This document shows, piece after piece, positions 46,804 through 55,891 of a DNA stretch of 64,000 nt. This DNA comes from Burkholderiales bacterium C2 (GTDB lineage Bacteria > Pseudomonadota > Gammaproteobacteria > Burkholderiales > Burkholderiaceae_C). Position numbers and translations under genes: made by a program. The notes under the pieces are model-generated. The model saw only the letters and a program-made list of their open reading frames with translations. It was not told the DNA's origin and searched no databases. The stretch lies in contig SCOI01000015.1 of assembly GCA_005503085.1 (NCBI GenBank), positions 62,001 to 126,000 of the forward strand. Direction: 5' to 3'. Every line of letters begins with the position of its first letter. Position 1 is the stretch's first letter.

Positions 46804-47421
46804 TCAATTCACCGCTTCTTCAGCGTTGTGGATATCGAAGCCCTTGACCTCGGCACGCGGCCGCAGTCCCAGGTCCTCGACCAGATTGGCCGCCGCATGC
46901 AGGCTGAACGTCAGGCCGAAAAGCGGCAGGATGGACTGCACGATCCAGGTCGGCCAGTTCAGCGTCTGGGTGCGCTCGGTGTAGAGAAAATTGAAGCTCT
47001 CGGCCGCATACTCCTTGGCATCGAAGCCGTAGCGGGCAATGCCCACCGGGTCCATCCACAGCCAGCACATCGCCAGCATCGCCAGCCCGAAGCACAGCAC
47101 GCCGAAGGTGGCCAAGGCCTTGAGCCGGCGCGCGTTGCGCTCGCCGAGATGGTCGGTCAGCAAGCTGACCGCGAAGTCCAGCCGCAGCCTTGTCATTGCC
47201 GAGGCGCCGACAAAGCAGAGCCAGACCACCAGATAGACCGCCGCCTCGTCGACCCAGTAGATCGGCACGCCGCTGTAGCGGGTCACGACATTCAGCAGTA
47301 TCAACAGGGTCAGCCCGCCCATCAGGCCCATCAGGGCCAGACGTTCGAACTTCAGGACGGCGGCGGAAGCCTGCTGCACCCGGCGGGCCCAGAGGTGTCG
47401 CGGTGCAGCAGCGTCGTTCAT
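46804..47421 (-). CDS. TRAP transporter small permease (DctQ type)
   Basis: A 205-residue four-helix membrane protein. FERLALMGLMGGLTLLILLNVVTRYSGVPIYWVDEAAVYLVVWLCFVGA spans two helices and carries the DctQ pattern; TRLRLDFAVSLLTDHL follows. An acidic cytosolic tail ends the chain. The start is ATG at 47421 (MNDAAAP), because the open frame upstream overlaps the DapA-family gene. It lies 19 bases downstream of that gene's stop. Confidence 0.9.
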   Translation of the reverse strand: MNDAAAPRHLWARRVQQASAAVLKFERLALMGLMGGLTLLILLNVVTRYSGVPIYWVDEAAVYLVVWLCFVGASAMTRLRLDFAVSLLTDHLGERNARRLKALATFGVLCFGLAMLAMCWLWMDPVGIARYGFDAKEYAAESFNFLYTERTQTLNWPTWIVQSILPLFGLTFSLHAAANLVEDLGLRPRAEVKGFDIHNAEEAVN

Positions 47422-47440
47422 CGTGCGGGCCTGGCTCTGA

Positions 47441-48358
47441 TCAGGCCACCGAGCGGTACTGGGCCGGACGCGTTGCCAGCGCCTTCTCGACCACGGCGGT
47501 GACAAAGGCGCGCTCCTCGCCGATCAGCGGCAGGCGCGGCCGGCGCATATGCTCGCTGCCCACGCCCACCAGCGCATCGATCAGCTTCAGGTTCTGCACC
47601 AGCTTGTTGGACACGTCCAGATGCAGCATCGGCGTCATCCACTGATAGAGCTTCAGCGCCTCGGCCCACTGCCCGGCCTTCATCAGGTCGAACAGCGCGA
47701 CGGTCTCGCGCGGGAAGGCGCAGCCGACACCGGCCAGCAGGCCGTCGCAGCCCAGCGCCAGGCCCTCATAGGCCAGATCGTCGACGCCCAGGAAGAGCTG
47801 GTAGCGGTCGCCCAGCGCATTGCGCAGATCGGTGATGCGGCGGATGTCGCCGGTGCTTTCCTTGATCGCGGCGATCCATTGGCAGTCGGCCAGCTCGACC
47901 ATATGCTCCGGCTTCAGATCGACGCGGTAGGCCACCGGGTTGTTGTAGACCATCACCGGCTTCTGCGCGGCCTCGGCCATGGTGCGCACATTCAGCATCG
48001 CCTCGCGGGCATCGGCCACATAGATGACCGAGGGCATCACCATATAGCCGGCCACCCCCAGCTTGTTCGCGCCCTCGATATAGCGCAGCGCCTCGCGGGT
48101 GCTGGTCTCCGAGACATTGGCCAGCACCGGCACCCGGCCGCCGGCGGCGTCCAGCGCGATGCGGGCCACCTCCAGCTTCTCTTCCAGGCTCAGGGTGCTG
48201 GCCTCGCCCAGCGAGCCGCAGGTCACGACACCGTGGATGCCGTTGCGGATCTGGAAGTCGATATGGCGGGCCGTGCCTTCGGCGTCGATGCGTTCATCGG
48301 CGAAGAACTTGGTCGTGACGGCCGGGAAGATGCCGGTCCAGCGGGGTTGATGGCTCAT
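47441..48358 (-). CDS. DapA-family lyase, likely hydroxyproline- or sugar-acid-catabolic dehydratase/deaminase
   Basis: A 305-residue TIM-barrel lyase of the dihydrodipicolinate synthase family. The Schiff-base lysine is K166 in AAIKESTGD, and the tyrosine of the YNNP motif is Y138. It shares an operon with 2-oxoglutarate semialdehyde dehydrogenase. Two known members make that substrate: pyrroline-4-hydroxy-2-carboxylate deaminase (hydroxyproline route) and L-2-keto-3-deoxyarabonate dehydratase (pentose route). I cannot choose between them by eye. AGGAG precedes the ATG by eight bases. The upstream spacer is strongly AT-rich. Confidence 0.85.
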   Translation of the reverse strand: MSHQPRWTGIFPAVTTKFFADERIDAEGTARHIDFQIRNGIHGVVTCGSLGEASTLSLEEKLEVARIALDAAGGRVPVLANVSETSTREALRYIEGANKLGVAGYMVMPSVIYVADAREAMLNVRTMAEAAQKPVMVYNNPVAYRVDLKPEHMVELADCQWIAAIKESTGDIRRITDLRNALGDRYQLFLGVDDLAYEGLALGCDGLLAGVGCAFPRETVALFDLMKAGQWAEALKLYQWMTPMLHLDVSNKLVQNLKLIDALVGVGSEHMRRPRLPLIGEERAFVTAVVEKALATRPAQYRSVA

Positions 48359-48464
48359 GGCTGCTGCTCCTGTGTTGCTGCGTTTTCACTGCTGTTGTTA
48401 TTAATATATTTGCAGCATTCTTAAAAAACATCAGCGTAAACCACTAGCCAAGGTCCCGCCAAGC
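48359..48464 (-). promoter_or_regulatory. AT-rich promoter region of the DapA-TRAP-dehydrogenase operon
   Basis: This 106-bp spacer contains a stretch (48396-48412) much richer in A/T than the rest of the window, with ATATATTAATA on the minus strand. GCTGC and GCAGC half-sites flank it. It is the probable promoter/operator of the operon. No neighbouring regulator is obvious. Confidence 0.5.
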
Positions 48465-49451
48465 TCAGCCCGGCTGCGCGCGCAGCGTCCCGAACTGTGC
48501 CGCCGGCTCGGGCGCGCTCCAGCGCCAGGGCAGCACCGCCGCGCGCCAGACCGCCCGCTGCACCCGCAGGCGCAAGACCCGCTGCGCCCCCGGCCAGGGG
48601 GCTCGCGCCACTTCGTCGTCCCACAGCAGTTCCGCCTCGGCCTGCAGCTGCAGCAGGCCGCCGCCTGCGTAGTCGACAAAGAGCAGACCGGCCTGCGGAT
48701 AGAGGCTCAGATTGCCCAGGGTGTTGAAGAACTGGTTGCCCGGGTAGTCGGGCAGGCTCAGCAGCAGGGCGCCGTCCTCCCCCTGCGCCAGTTGCACGAA
48801 ACCCGGCTCGCCGCCACGGTGCGAGACATCGACCCCCTGCTCGGGCCCGCCCTCGGGCCGGGGTGCCGAGGCGCTGGCGATGAACAAGGTGTCACTGCGC
48901 GCGATCAGCGCGCGGGCGGCGGCGTCCAGCCCCGGGCCCAGCCAGACCGGTGGCGGCATGGCAACGCCAGGCGGCTGCGGCTCGGGCCGGCGCGCCTGGA
49001 TGTATTTGGGGCAGTTGCCGAAGCTCTGCTCGACCGCCAGCGCCAGGCCTTGCTGACGGTCGAAGGCGCGCACGCGGCCGTTCATCCGATTGCGCCGCCG
49101 CGTGTGCGGTTCCAGGCCCAGCACGCCCACCGGCGCGCCGGGGGCCAGCGTAGCCAGCGCCGGGTCGCCGGCATCAGGCACGACGGCCAGGTGCATGGCG
49201 CGCGCGTCCGGCGTGCGGACAAAGCCCGGCGGCCCGGCCAGCATCGTGGCCCAGGGCCGGCCCTGCGGGTCCAGGCTGCCCAGCAGCAGGGTCGGCAGCT
49301 TCTCGAACAGCTCGCGGTGCTGGTCGGGCATGTGGTCGCGCAGCACCACCGGGGCGATCTCGGCCAGGCGCTCGCGCAGACCGACCCGGGCCTGCAAGGC
49401 CTGCTCACCGGCATGGAAGGTACCGGCTGCGGATGAAGAAGGGGCGGCCAT
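48465..49451 (-). CDS. Pyridoxamine 5'-phosphate oxidase-family flavin-binding protein
   Basis: A 328-residue protein with two FMN-binding split-barrel segments (about residues 45-160 and 175-320): LPTLLLGSLDPQGRPWATMLAGPPGFVR and the second-half SDTLFIASASA. The GEPGFVQ and YPGNQFFNTLGNLSLYPQAGLLFVDY stretches are typical of flavin-nucleotide-binding MSMEG-type proteins. The natural substrate is unknown. The ATG shares its A with the stop of the upstream GST gene (TGATG), so the two form an operon. Confidence 0.85.
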   Translation of the reverse strand: MAAPSSSAAGTFHAGEQALQARVGLRERLAEIAPVVLRDHMPDQHRELFEKLPTLLLGSLDPQGRPWATMLAGPPGFVRTPDARAMHLAVVPDAGDPALATLAPGAPVGVLGLEPHTRRRNRMNGRVRAFDRQQGLALAVEQSFGNCPKYIQARRPEPQPPGVAMPPPVWLGPGLDAAARALIARSDTLFIASASAPRPEGGPEQGVDVSHRGGEPGFVQLAQGEDGALLLSLPDYPGNQFFNTLGNLSLYPQAGLLFVDYAGGGLLQLQAEAELLWDDEVARAPWPGAQRVLRLRVQRAVWRAAVLPWRWSAPEPAAQFGTLRAQPG

Positions 49452-50068
49452 CACAGACGATCCGGCAGCGCAATGAACCCGGGCAAGGCCTCGACCCGGG
49501 CCAGCCAGGCGCGGATGCGCGGGTAGGGATCCAGCGCCAGGCCGCCCAGCCCCGCCTGCGAGCTGTAGCTGTAGAGCGAGATATCGGCCAGGCTGGGCGC
49601 GGCACCGTCCAGCAGCCAGTCGCGGTTCTGCAGCTCGGCCTCCATGAAGGCGAACAGATGGCGGCCCTGCACGAGGCTGCGCTCCTCGACCGGCCGGCCA
49701 ACCAGCCCCGCGAAGCGCGCGCCGGCCACGCCGTCCAGCCAGCTGGCCGCCAGGCTGAACCAGCGCTGCAGCCGTGCCGTGCCCACCGGGCCGCTCGGCA
49801 GCCAATGGCTGTCGGGCGCATAGCGCAAGACCAGATAGAGCAGGATGGCGTTGCTGTCGCTGAGCACCAGATCGCCGTCCACCAGCACCGGCACCTGGCC
49901 CAGCGGGTTCAGCGCCAGGAACTCGGGCCGGCGCTGCTCGCCGGCCAGCAGATCGACATGAACGACTTCATAGGGCAGGCCCAACAGGCTCAGCATCAGC
50001 TCGACCCGGTGGCAATGGCCCGAGGCGGCCAGGCGGTACAGACGCAGGGGTGGGGTGATCGCGGTCAT
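49451..50068 (-). CDS. Glutathione S-transferase
   Basis: A 205-residue cytosolic GST. The thioredoxin-like N-domain has YRLAASGHCHRVELMLSLLGLPYEVVHVDL, NPLGQVPVLVDGDLVLSDSNAILLYL (glutathione site), and the helical C-domain has APSLADISLYSYSSQAGLGG. ATG at 50068 lies six bases after GGAG; a TTG one codon upstream is not needed. It is the first gene of the GST-flavoprotein operon, divergent from a LysR regulator that is its likely controller. Confidence 0.9.
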   Translation of the reverse strand: MTAITPPLRLYRLAASGHCHRVELMLSLLGLPYEVVHVDLLAGEQRRPEFLALNPLGQVPVLVDGDLVLSDSNAILLYLVLRYAPDSHWLPSGPVGTARLQRWFSLAASWLDGVAGARFAGLVGRPVEERSLVQGRHLFAFMEAELQNRDWLLDGAAPSLADISLYSYSSQAGLGGLALDPYPRIRAWLARVEALPGFIALPDRL

Positions 50069-50101
50069 CAAAGACTCCGTTGTGAGGAGGCCTGACCTTA
50101 T

Positions 50102-50132
50102 CTATTGCCAATACCGTTTTGAATACCGATAG
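50102..50132. promoter_or_regulatory. Possible LysR operator between the GST operon and its regulator
   Basis: Two copies of AATACCG occur 12 bp apart (50110-50116 and 50122-50128), flanked by CTAT (50102) and ATAG (50129-50132). This lies in the 95-bp spacer between divergent start codons. It fits a LysR recognition region, but the dyad is imperfect. Confidence 0.45.
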
Positions 50133-50163
50133 TCAGGCTTTCAGAATTACGCCACTCGAAACA

Positions 50164-51078
50164 ATGGACCATTTACAAAGCCTGCGTGCCTTTGTCGCCG
50201 TGGCCGACGCGGCCGGCTTTGCCGCCGCCGCGCGCCGCCTGGACTGCTCGCCGCCGGCCGTGACCCGGGCGATCGCGGCGCTGGAGGGGCGGCTGGGCGT
50301 GCTGCTGCTGCAGCGCAGCACCCGCTCGGTGCGGCTGACCGAGACCGGCGAGCGTTTTCTGCAGGACTGCCGCCGCATCCTGGCCGAGCTGGACGAGGCC
50401 GAGCGCGCGGCGGCCGGCGTGCAGGGCGAGGCTCAGGGCCTGCTGGCGATCACCGCGCCACAGATGTTCGGCCGCCTGCATGTGGCGCCGCTGATCGCGG
50501 ATTTTTTGCGCGCGCAGCCGCGGGTGCAGCTGCGCAGCCTCTTCGTCGACCGCCTGGTCCATCTGCTCGACGAGGGCATCGATGTGGCCGTGCGCATCGC
50601 CCACCTGCCCGACTCGGGCCTGACCGCGTTGCCGGTGGGCAGCCTGCGGCGCCTGGTGGTGGGCTCGCCCGAGTATCTGGCCCGCGAGGGCCGGCCGCAG
50701 ACCCCGCAAGACCTGGCACGGCACCAGGCCATCGGTTTTTCCTTCGATGCGCTGACGCCCAAGCCCTGGCGCTTCCGCGACGGCCAGGTGGCCCATCCGC
50801 GCGTCGCCTGGGTCAGCAATAACAACGAGGTCAGCATCGCCGCGGCCGAGGCCGGCCAGGGCCTGACACGCTGCCTGGCTTACCAGGCGGCCGAGGGCCT
50901 GCGCGCCGGGCGGCTGTCCATCGTGCTGGCCGAGCATGAGCTGCCGCCGGTGCCGGTGCACATCGTCTACCCGGCCGGGCGGCGCGCACCGGCCAAGGTG
51001 CGCGCCTTTGTGGACTTCGCCCGAGAGCGCCTGGCCGCCGAGCCGGTGCTGCGCGGCGAGGGGCTAGCCCCCGCTTAG
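50164..51078 (+). CDS. LysR family transcriptional regulator
   Basis: A 304-residue LysR regulator. The N-terminal winged helix (MDHLQSLRAFVAVADAAGFAAAARRLDCSPPAVTRAI) and the effector domain, with TAPQMFGRLHVAPLIADFL, are close to CrgA/AaeR-like members. Its start at 50164 (MDHLQSL) is the usual family N-terminus. Divergent orientation suggests it controls the GST-flavoprotein pair. It ends just before the topoisomerase III stop, with four bases between. Confidence 0.92.
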   Translation: MDHLQSLRAFVAVADAAGFAAAARRLDCSPPAVTRAIAALEGRLGVLLLQRSTRSVRLTETGERFLQDCRRILAELDEAERAAAGVQGEAQGLLAITAPQMFGRLHVAPLIADFLRAQPRVQLRSLFVDRLVHLLDEGIDVAVRIAHLPDSGLTALPVGSLRRLVVGSPEYLAREGRPQTPQDLARHQAIGFSFDALTPKPWRFRDGQVAHPRVAWVSNNNEVSIAAAEAGQGLTRCLAYQAAEGLRAGRLSIVLAEHELPPVPVHIVYPAGRRAPAKVRAFVDFARERLAAEPVLRGEGLAPA

Positions 51079-51082
51079 CCGC

Positions 51083-53692
51083 CTAGCTCTTGGCCGTGGT
51101 CTTCTTCGCGGCCGCCTTCTTGGCCGCCGGCACCTTGGCGGCGCGCGGCTCGAACTCGAACATCACCTTGCCCTCCTTCTTGTCATAGGCCAGGAAGGCC
51201 TTGAACTTGCGGCGGGTCTTGTTCGAGACGAAGTTCTCCAGCAGCTCGGTCTTGCCCTCGGCCAGCAGCTTGCGCATCTGGCCCGTCTCGATCGGCTGCT
51301 GCAGGATGATCTTGCCGCTCTTGAAGTCGCAGGTGACGGCCGCGCCGACCGCGTGCTCGCAGACGTAGTTGCTGCCATGCTCGTAGACATGGCCCTGGCA
51401 CTTCGGGCAGGCGCCCAGCGATTCCTGGCCGCCGAAGTCGACCGGCTCGCCGTCGCCCTCGGCCTTCTTGGCGTCCTCGCCGAAGTCGAACTCCAGCTTC
51501 CAGTTGGCGATCTCCTCGTCATAGACCAGGGCCAGCTCGGCGGTGAAGGGCCAGCCGGCCTTGGAGCGGAAGCCTTCCAGCGGGCCGATCTTCTTGTCGG
51601 CCAGGAATTTCTCGACCTCGTGCAGCTCGAAGCTGCGGCCGCCCGGGATCTTGCCGATCGAGAAGCCGCAGCCCTCCGAGGCCCCATCCTTGCCGGTGCA
51701 GGTGAAGCGGCGGTAGTTCTCCTTGACGATGCCGGCGCATTTGGGGCACGGCGTCTTCAAGGTCGCATAGTCGCCGGGTATCGTGTCGCGGTCGTAGGAC
51801 TTGGCCTTTTGCACGACCTTCTCGGTCATCGCAGCGATCTCGGCCATGAAGGCGTCTCGCTCCAGCCGGCCCTTCTCCATCTCGGCGAGCTTGAACTCCC
51901 AGTCGCCGGTCAGCTCGGGGCGGGTCAGCTCCTGCACATCCAGGCCGCGCAGCAAGGTCATCAGCTGGAAGGCCTTGGCCGTCGGGATCAGCTCGCGGCC
52001 CTCACGCAGCATGTATTTCTCGGTCAGCAGGCCTTCGATGGTCGCGGCCCGCGTCGCCGGCGTGCCCAGGCCCTTCTCGGCCATGGCCTCGCGCAGCTCG
52101 TCGTCGTCGATCAGCTTGCCCGCGCCTTCCATCGCCGACAGCAAGGTGGCTTCGGTATAGCGGGCCGGCGGCTTGGTCTGCAGGGCCTTGACGTCGACGC
52201 TCTCGGTCGCGACCAGCTCGCCCGGGGCCACCGCCACCAGATTGGCGTCGTCCTCCTGGACTTCCTTGCCATAGACGGCCAGCCAGCCCGGCTTGACCAG
52301 CACCTTGCCATTGGTCTGGAAATTGAATTCCTTGTTTTCCCCATTGATCGAGGCCTTGACGGTGCTGATGCGCGTCGTCACCTGGAACTCGGCCGGCGGG
52401 AAGAACACCGCTAGGAAGCGCTTGACCACCAGGTCATAGAGCTTGGCCTCGATCTCGGTCAGGCTCTTGGGTGCCTGCAAGGTCGGGATGATGGCGAAGT
52501 GATCGGAGACCTTGGCGTTGTCGAAGACCTTCTTGGTCGGCTTGATATAGCCGTTCTTGATCGCGGTCTTGGCGTGCGCCGCCAGCTCGCGCAGCGGACC
52601 CGGCAGGTCCTCGCTGGCGATCATCTCGGCGGTCTGCTTGGCCACGGCCAGATAGTCCTCGGGCAGGAAGCGCGAGTCGGTCCGCGGGTAGGTCAGCACC
52701 TTGTGCTTCTCGTAAAGGGCCTGGGCCAGGCTCAGGGTGGTCTTGGCCGAGAAGCCGAAGCGCGAATTGGCCTCGCGCTGCAAGGTGGTCAGGTCGTAGA
52801 GCCCGCCGCAGCTGCTGGTGGTGGGCTTGCTCTCTTCGCTCACGCTGGCCGGCTGGCCCTGCACGGCGGCCGCGATCGCGTCGGCATCGGCGCGGTTCCA
52901 CAAGCGGTCGGCGCGCGCCTCGGGATCCTCGCCCTTCTTGAACTTGGGATCGAACCACTTGCCCTCGTACTGGCCGGCCACGGCGTCGAAGCTGCCGCGC
53001 ACCTCCCAGTAGTCGCGGTAGACGTGCTTGCGGATCTTCTCCTCGCGCTCGACGACGATGGACAAGGTGGGCGTCTGCACCCGGCCCACCGTGGTCAGGA
53101 AGAAACCGCCATCGCGCGAGTTGAAGGCCGTCATCGCCCGCGTGCCATTGATCCCCACCAGCCAGTCGGCCTCGGAACGGCAGCGTGCGGCATCGGCCAG
53201 CGGCAGCATCTGCTTGTCGCTGCGCAGCTTGTCGAAGCCATCGCGGATGGCTTGCGGCGTCATCGACTGCAGCCACAGCCGGCTCACCGGCTTGGTGATC
53301 GCGGCCTTGGCCGTGCCGGCATACTGAATGATCAGGCGGAAGATCAGTTCCCCTTCGCGGCCCGCGTCACAGGCATTGATCAGGCTGGTGACGTCCTTGC
53401 GGCGTATCAGCTTGACCAGGGCATTGAGCCGGCCCTTGCTCTTGTCGATCGGGTTCAGATCGAAATGCGGCGGGATCACCGGCAGATTGTTGAAGCTCCA
53501 TTTGCCGCGCTTGACGTCGAACTCTTCCGGCGCCTTGATCTCGACCAGATGGCCGACCGCCGAGCTGACGACGTAATGCTCGTTCTCGAAGTATTCGTCG
53601 TACTTCTCGAACTTGCCCGACTGGGGCGTCAGCGCGCGCACGATGTCCTGCGCAACACTCGGCTTCTCGGCAATGATCAGTGACTTGCTCAT
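51083..53692 (-). CDS. topB: DNA topoisomerase III
   Basis: Type IA topoisomerase that decatenates DNA. The 869 residues contain the TOPRIM domain (SLIIAEKPSVAQDIVRAL at the N-terminus) and the catalytic-tyrosine region VLTYPRTDSRFLPEDY. Two or more zinc-ribbon-like modules follow in the C-terminus (CPKCAGIV, CTGKDGASEGC; CPKCQGHV, CEHAVGAAVTC). The last 20 residues are a lysine/alanine tail (AAKKAAAKKTTAK). E. coli TopB is about 650 residues, so the C-terminal zinc and tail part is an extension. The start is ATG at 53692 (MSKSLII). It is divergent from the SET gene. Confidence 0.96.
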   Translation of the reverse strand: MSKSLIIAEKPSVAQDIVRALTPQSGKFEKYDEYFENEHYVVSSAVGHLVEIKAPEEFDVKRGKWSFNNLPVIPPHFDLNPIDKSKGRLNALVKLIRRKDVTSLINACDAGREGELIFRLIIQYAGTAKAAITKPVSRLWLQSMTPQAIRDGFDKLRSDKQMLPLADAARCRSEADWLVGINGTRAMTAFNSRDGGFFLTTVGRVQTPTLSIVVEREEKIRKHVYRDYWEVRGSFDAVAGQYEGKWFDPKFKKGEDPEARADRLWNRADADAIAAAVQGQPASVSEESKPTTSSCGGLYDLTTLQREANSRFGFSAKTTLSLAQALYEKHKVLTYPRTDSRFLPEDYLAVAKQTAEMIASEDLPGPLRELAAHAKTAIKNGYIKPTKKVFDNAKVSDHFAIIPTLQAPKSLTEIEAKLYDLVVKRFLAVFFPPAEFQVTTRISTVKASINGENKEFNFQTNGKVLVKPGWLAVYGKEVQEDDANLVAVAPGELVATESVDVKALQTKPPARYTEATLLSAMEGAGKLIDDDELREAMAEKGLGTPATRAATIEGLLTEKYMLREGRELIPTAKAFQLMTLLRGLDVQELTRPELTGDWEFKLAEMEKGRLERDAFMAEIAAMTEKVVQKAKSYDRDTIPGDYATLKTPCPKCAGIVKENYRRFTCTGKDGASEGCGFSIGKIPGGRSFELHEVEKFLADKKIGPLEGFRSKAGWPFTAELALVYDEEIANWKLEFDFGEDAKKAEGDGEPVDFGGQESLGACPKCQGHVYEHGSNYVCEHAVGAAVTCDFKSGKIILQQPIETGQMRKLLAEGKTELLENFVSNKTRRKFKAFLAYDKKEGKVMFEFEPRAAKVPAAKKAAAKKTTAKS

Positions 53693-53806
53693 GGTTCTTT
53701 CTTTTGGCGGACCGCCGCGAGTATCGCTGGCAGCCTGCCTACAATCCGGCCTCGCGCACACGCACACGCGCGCACGCCCATGATTTCAATGTAACCAACT
53801 CGAACG

Positions 53807-54352
53807 ATGACGCAAGCCGCCGCCGCCAAGAAGCCCGCGCCCAAGAATCAGGCCAAGCCCCAGGTCAGGACCGGCCGCCGCATCCAGGTGCGCCGCTCCG
53901 GCGTGCACGGCCGTGGTGTCTACGCGATCGACTACATCCAGGCCGGCGAGACCCTGATCGAGTACACCGGCGAGCGCATCAGCTGGGACGAGGCGATGGA
54001 CCGCCATCCCCACGACCCCAGCCAGCCCAACCACACCTTCTACTTTCATATCGAGACCGGCGAGGTCATCGACGCGCTGCACGGCGGCAACAGCTCGCGC
54101 TGGATCAACCACAGCTGCGAGCCCAATTGCGAGGCCGACGAGACCGACGACGGCCGCGTCTTCATCAAGGCGCTGCGCGATCTGCTGCCCGGCGAGGAGC
54201 TGTTCTACGACTATGGCCTGGTGATCGACGAGCGCTACACGCCCAAGCTGAAAAAAGAATTCGCCTGTTATTGCGGCAGCGCCGACTGTCGTGGCACGAT
54301 GCTCGCGCCTAAACGTAACAGTCAACGTCACAACCAACGCAGCAGCACCTGA
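53807..54352 (+). CDS. SET-domain protein lysine methyltransferase
   Basis: A 181-residue protein: a Lys-rich N-terminus (1-22), a SET domain (about 25-140) with GRGVYA, RWINHSCEPNC (98-108) and GEELFYDYG (129-137), and a post-SET zinc cluster (CYCGSADC, 154-161). The core matches eukaryotic SET methyltransferases, which move a methyl group from S-adenosylmethionine to lysine. The post-SET cysteines, together with C108, are those that bind a zinc ion. A bacterial substrate is not known for most homologs. It lies 12 bases upstream of birA and is probably cotranscribed. Confidence 0.92.
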   Translation: MTQAAAAKKPAPKNQAKPQVRTGRRIQVRRSGVHGRGVYAIDYIQAGETLIEYTGERISWDEAMDRHPHDPSQPNHTFYFHIETGEVIDALHGGNSSRWINHSCEPNCEADETDDGRVFIKALRDLLPGEELFYDYGLVIDERYTPKLKKEFACYCGSADCRGTMLAPKRNSQRHNQRSST

Positions 54353-54363
54353 ACACAGAGCCC

Positions 54364-55206
54364 ATGGCCGAACATCAACAGTGGGGGGTTGAAGCCCTCT
54401 GGCAAGACCTGGAGGCGCTGCTGCCGGGCATGAGCATCGAGGTGCTGGCCCGTGCCGAGTCGACCAACTCGGCCCTGCTGGAGCGGGTGCGCAGCGACGC
54501 CCGCCAATCGTTCGAGCCCAGCCCCTATGGCCGCCGCGCCCACGATCTGCAGCCCTGCCTGCTGGTGGCCGAGCACCAGACCCATGGCCGCGGCCGCATG
54601 GGCCGCAGCTGGCATGCCGGACCTGGCGCCTCGCTGACCTTCTCGTTGGCCCTGCCGATGTCGCTGAGCGACTGGTCGGGGCTGTCGCTGGCGGTGGGCT
54701 GCGCGATCGCCGACGCGTTGGAACCGCCCAGCGAAGCTGCACCCCGCCTGCAGCTGAAGTGGCCCAATGACATCTGGCTCGATGGCCGAAAATTGGGCGG
54801 CATCCTGATCGAGACCGTGCCGGCCGCCGGCCAGCGCATGGTGGTGGTCGGCGTCGGCCTGAATGTCGGCGGCCAACCGCCGGCCGCCGATGCCCAGTAC
54901 CAGACCGGCTTTGCCTCGCTGGCCGAGCTGCAGCCGCAGCTCGATCCTCCGACGGTGCTGGCGCGGGTGGCGCGGCCGCTGATCCAGGCCCTGCTGGACT
55001 TCCAGACAGCTGGCTTCGCCCCCTGGCAATCCGCCTATGCGCGGCGCGACCTGCTGCTGGGCCGCCACGTCACGGCCGGCGCACTGGAAGGTCTGGCCCA
55101 GGGCGTCAACGCCCAGGGCGAGCTGCTGTTGCAGACGGCCTCGGGCCCGCAGGCGGTGGCCGGCGGCGAGATCAGTGTGCGCCTGGCCGCCGACGAGGCC
55201 TCTTGA
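54364..55206 (+). CDS. birA: Biotin-[acetyl-CoA-carboxylase] ligase
   Basis: Attaches biotin to the AccB carrier protein. The 280-residue enzyme shows the catalytic-core motifs: the ATP/biotin loop HGRGRMGRSWHAG, KWPNDIWLDGRKLGGILIE and a C-terminal SH3-like segment. It has no N-terminal winged helix, so it is a monofunctional ligase and not the repressor form found in E. coli. It follows the SET gene by 12 bases and precedes a SPOR-like protein by four bases. Confidence 0.93.
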   Translation: MAEHQQWGVEALWQDLEALLPGMSIEVLARAESTNSALLERVRSDARQSFEPSPYGRRAHDLQPCLLVAEHQTHGRGRMGRSWHAGPGASLTFSLALPMSLSDWSGLSLAVGCAIADALEPPSEAAPRLQLKWPNDIWLDGRKLGGILIETVPAAGQRMVVVGVGLNVGGQPPAADAQYQTGFASLAELQPQLDPPTVLARVARPLIQALLDFQTAGFAPWQSAYARRDLLLGRHVTAGALEGLAQGVNAQGELLLQTASGPQAVAGGEISVRLAADEAS

Positions 55207-55210
55207 GCCC

Positions 55211-55891
55211 ATGCTGAGAGTCCTGGTTATTGCCCTGCTGCTGCTGAATCTGCTGTTCTTCGGCTGGAGCCAGGGTTTACTCGACACCGTGCTGGGCCTG
55301 CGCGCCGGCGGTGAGGGCGAGCCCGAGCGCCTGAAGCTGGCCCAGCATGCCGAGCGTGTCACGGTGCTGTCGCCGCAGGCCATCAGCGCGATGCAGACAC
55401 GCGGCTGCCTGGAACTGGCGCCGCTGCCCGGCGACGAGGCCTTGAAGTCGGCCCAGGCCGCGCTCGAGCGCTTCGGCCTCGGCAGCAGCGACTGGCGGGT
55501 GCAGAGCAGCGATCAGCCAGGCCGCTGGGTGGTGGCGACCAACAAGCTCGAGTCGGCCGAGCAGCAGGCCCGCAAGGAAGAGGTTTTCAAGCGCCTGCGC
55601 CTGGCTTACGAGCCGCTGCCGGCACGGCAGGGCGAGCAGCCCAGCCTGGTGCTGAGCCAGCATGCCAGCGCCGAGGCCGCCGAGGCCGCGCTGGCCTCCT
55701 ACGAAAAGCGCGCGCTGCGCGGACTGCGGGTGCTGCAGCTGCAGGCGCCCGGCCAGTTGCACAGCCTGCAACTGCCCAGCGCCGATGGCAGCGTGCAGGC
55801 CCGTCTGCTGAACGCCAAGGACCCTGCGCTGGCGCCGGGCTTCAAGACCTGCCCGCCAGCGCCCGCCGCCTCAGCCGCCAGTGCGGCCTGA
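55211..55891 (+). CDS. Membrane-anchored SPOR-like domain protein
   Basis: A 226-residue protein with one N-terminal membrane helix (about residues 1-22, [19 protein letters not shown]) and a periplasmic region. The region has two SPOR-like ferredoxin-fold stretches (about 60-135 and 140-200; [32 protein letters not shown] is the clearest). SPOR domains bind denuded peptidoglycan at division sites. The gene after birA in Burkholderiales is often such a protein. Its last 21 bases overlap the convergent subtilase. Confidence 0.75.
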   Translation: MLRVLVIALLLLNLLFFGWSQGLLDTVLGLRAGGEGEPERLKLAQHAERVTVLSPQAISAMQTRGCLELAPLPGDEALKSAQAALERFGLGSSDWRVQSSDQPGRWVVATNKLESAEQQARKEEVFKRLRLAYEPLPARQGEQPSLVLSQHASAEAAEAALASYEKRALRGLRVLQLQAPGQLHSLQLPSADGSVQARLLNAKDPALAPGFKTCPPAPAASAASAA

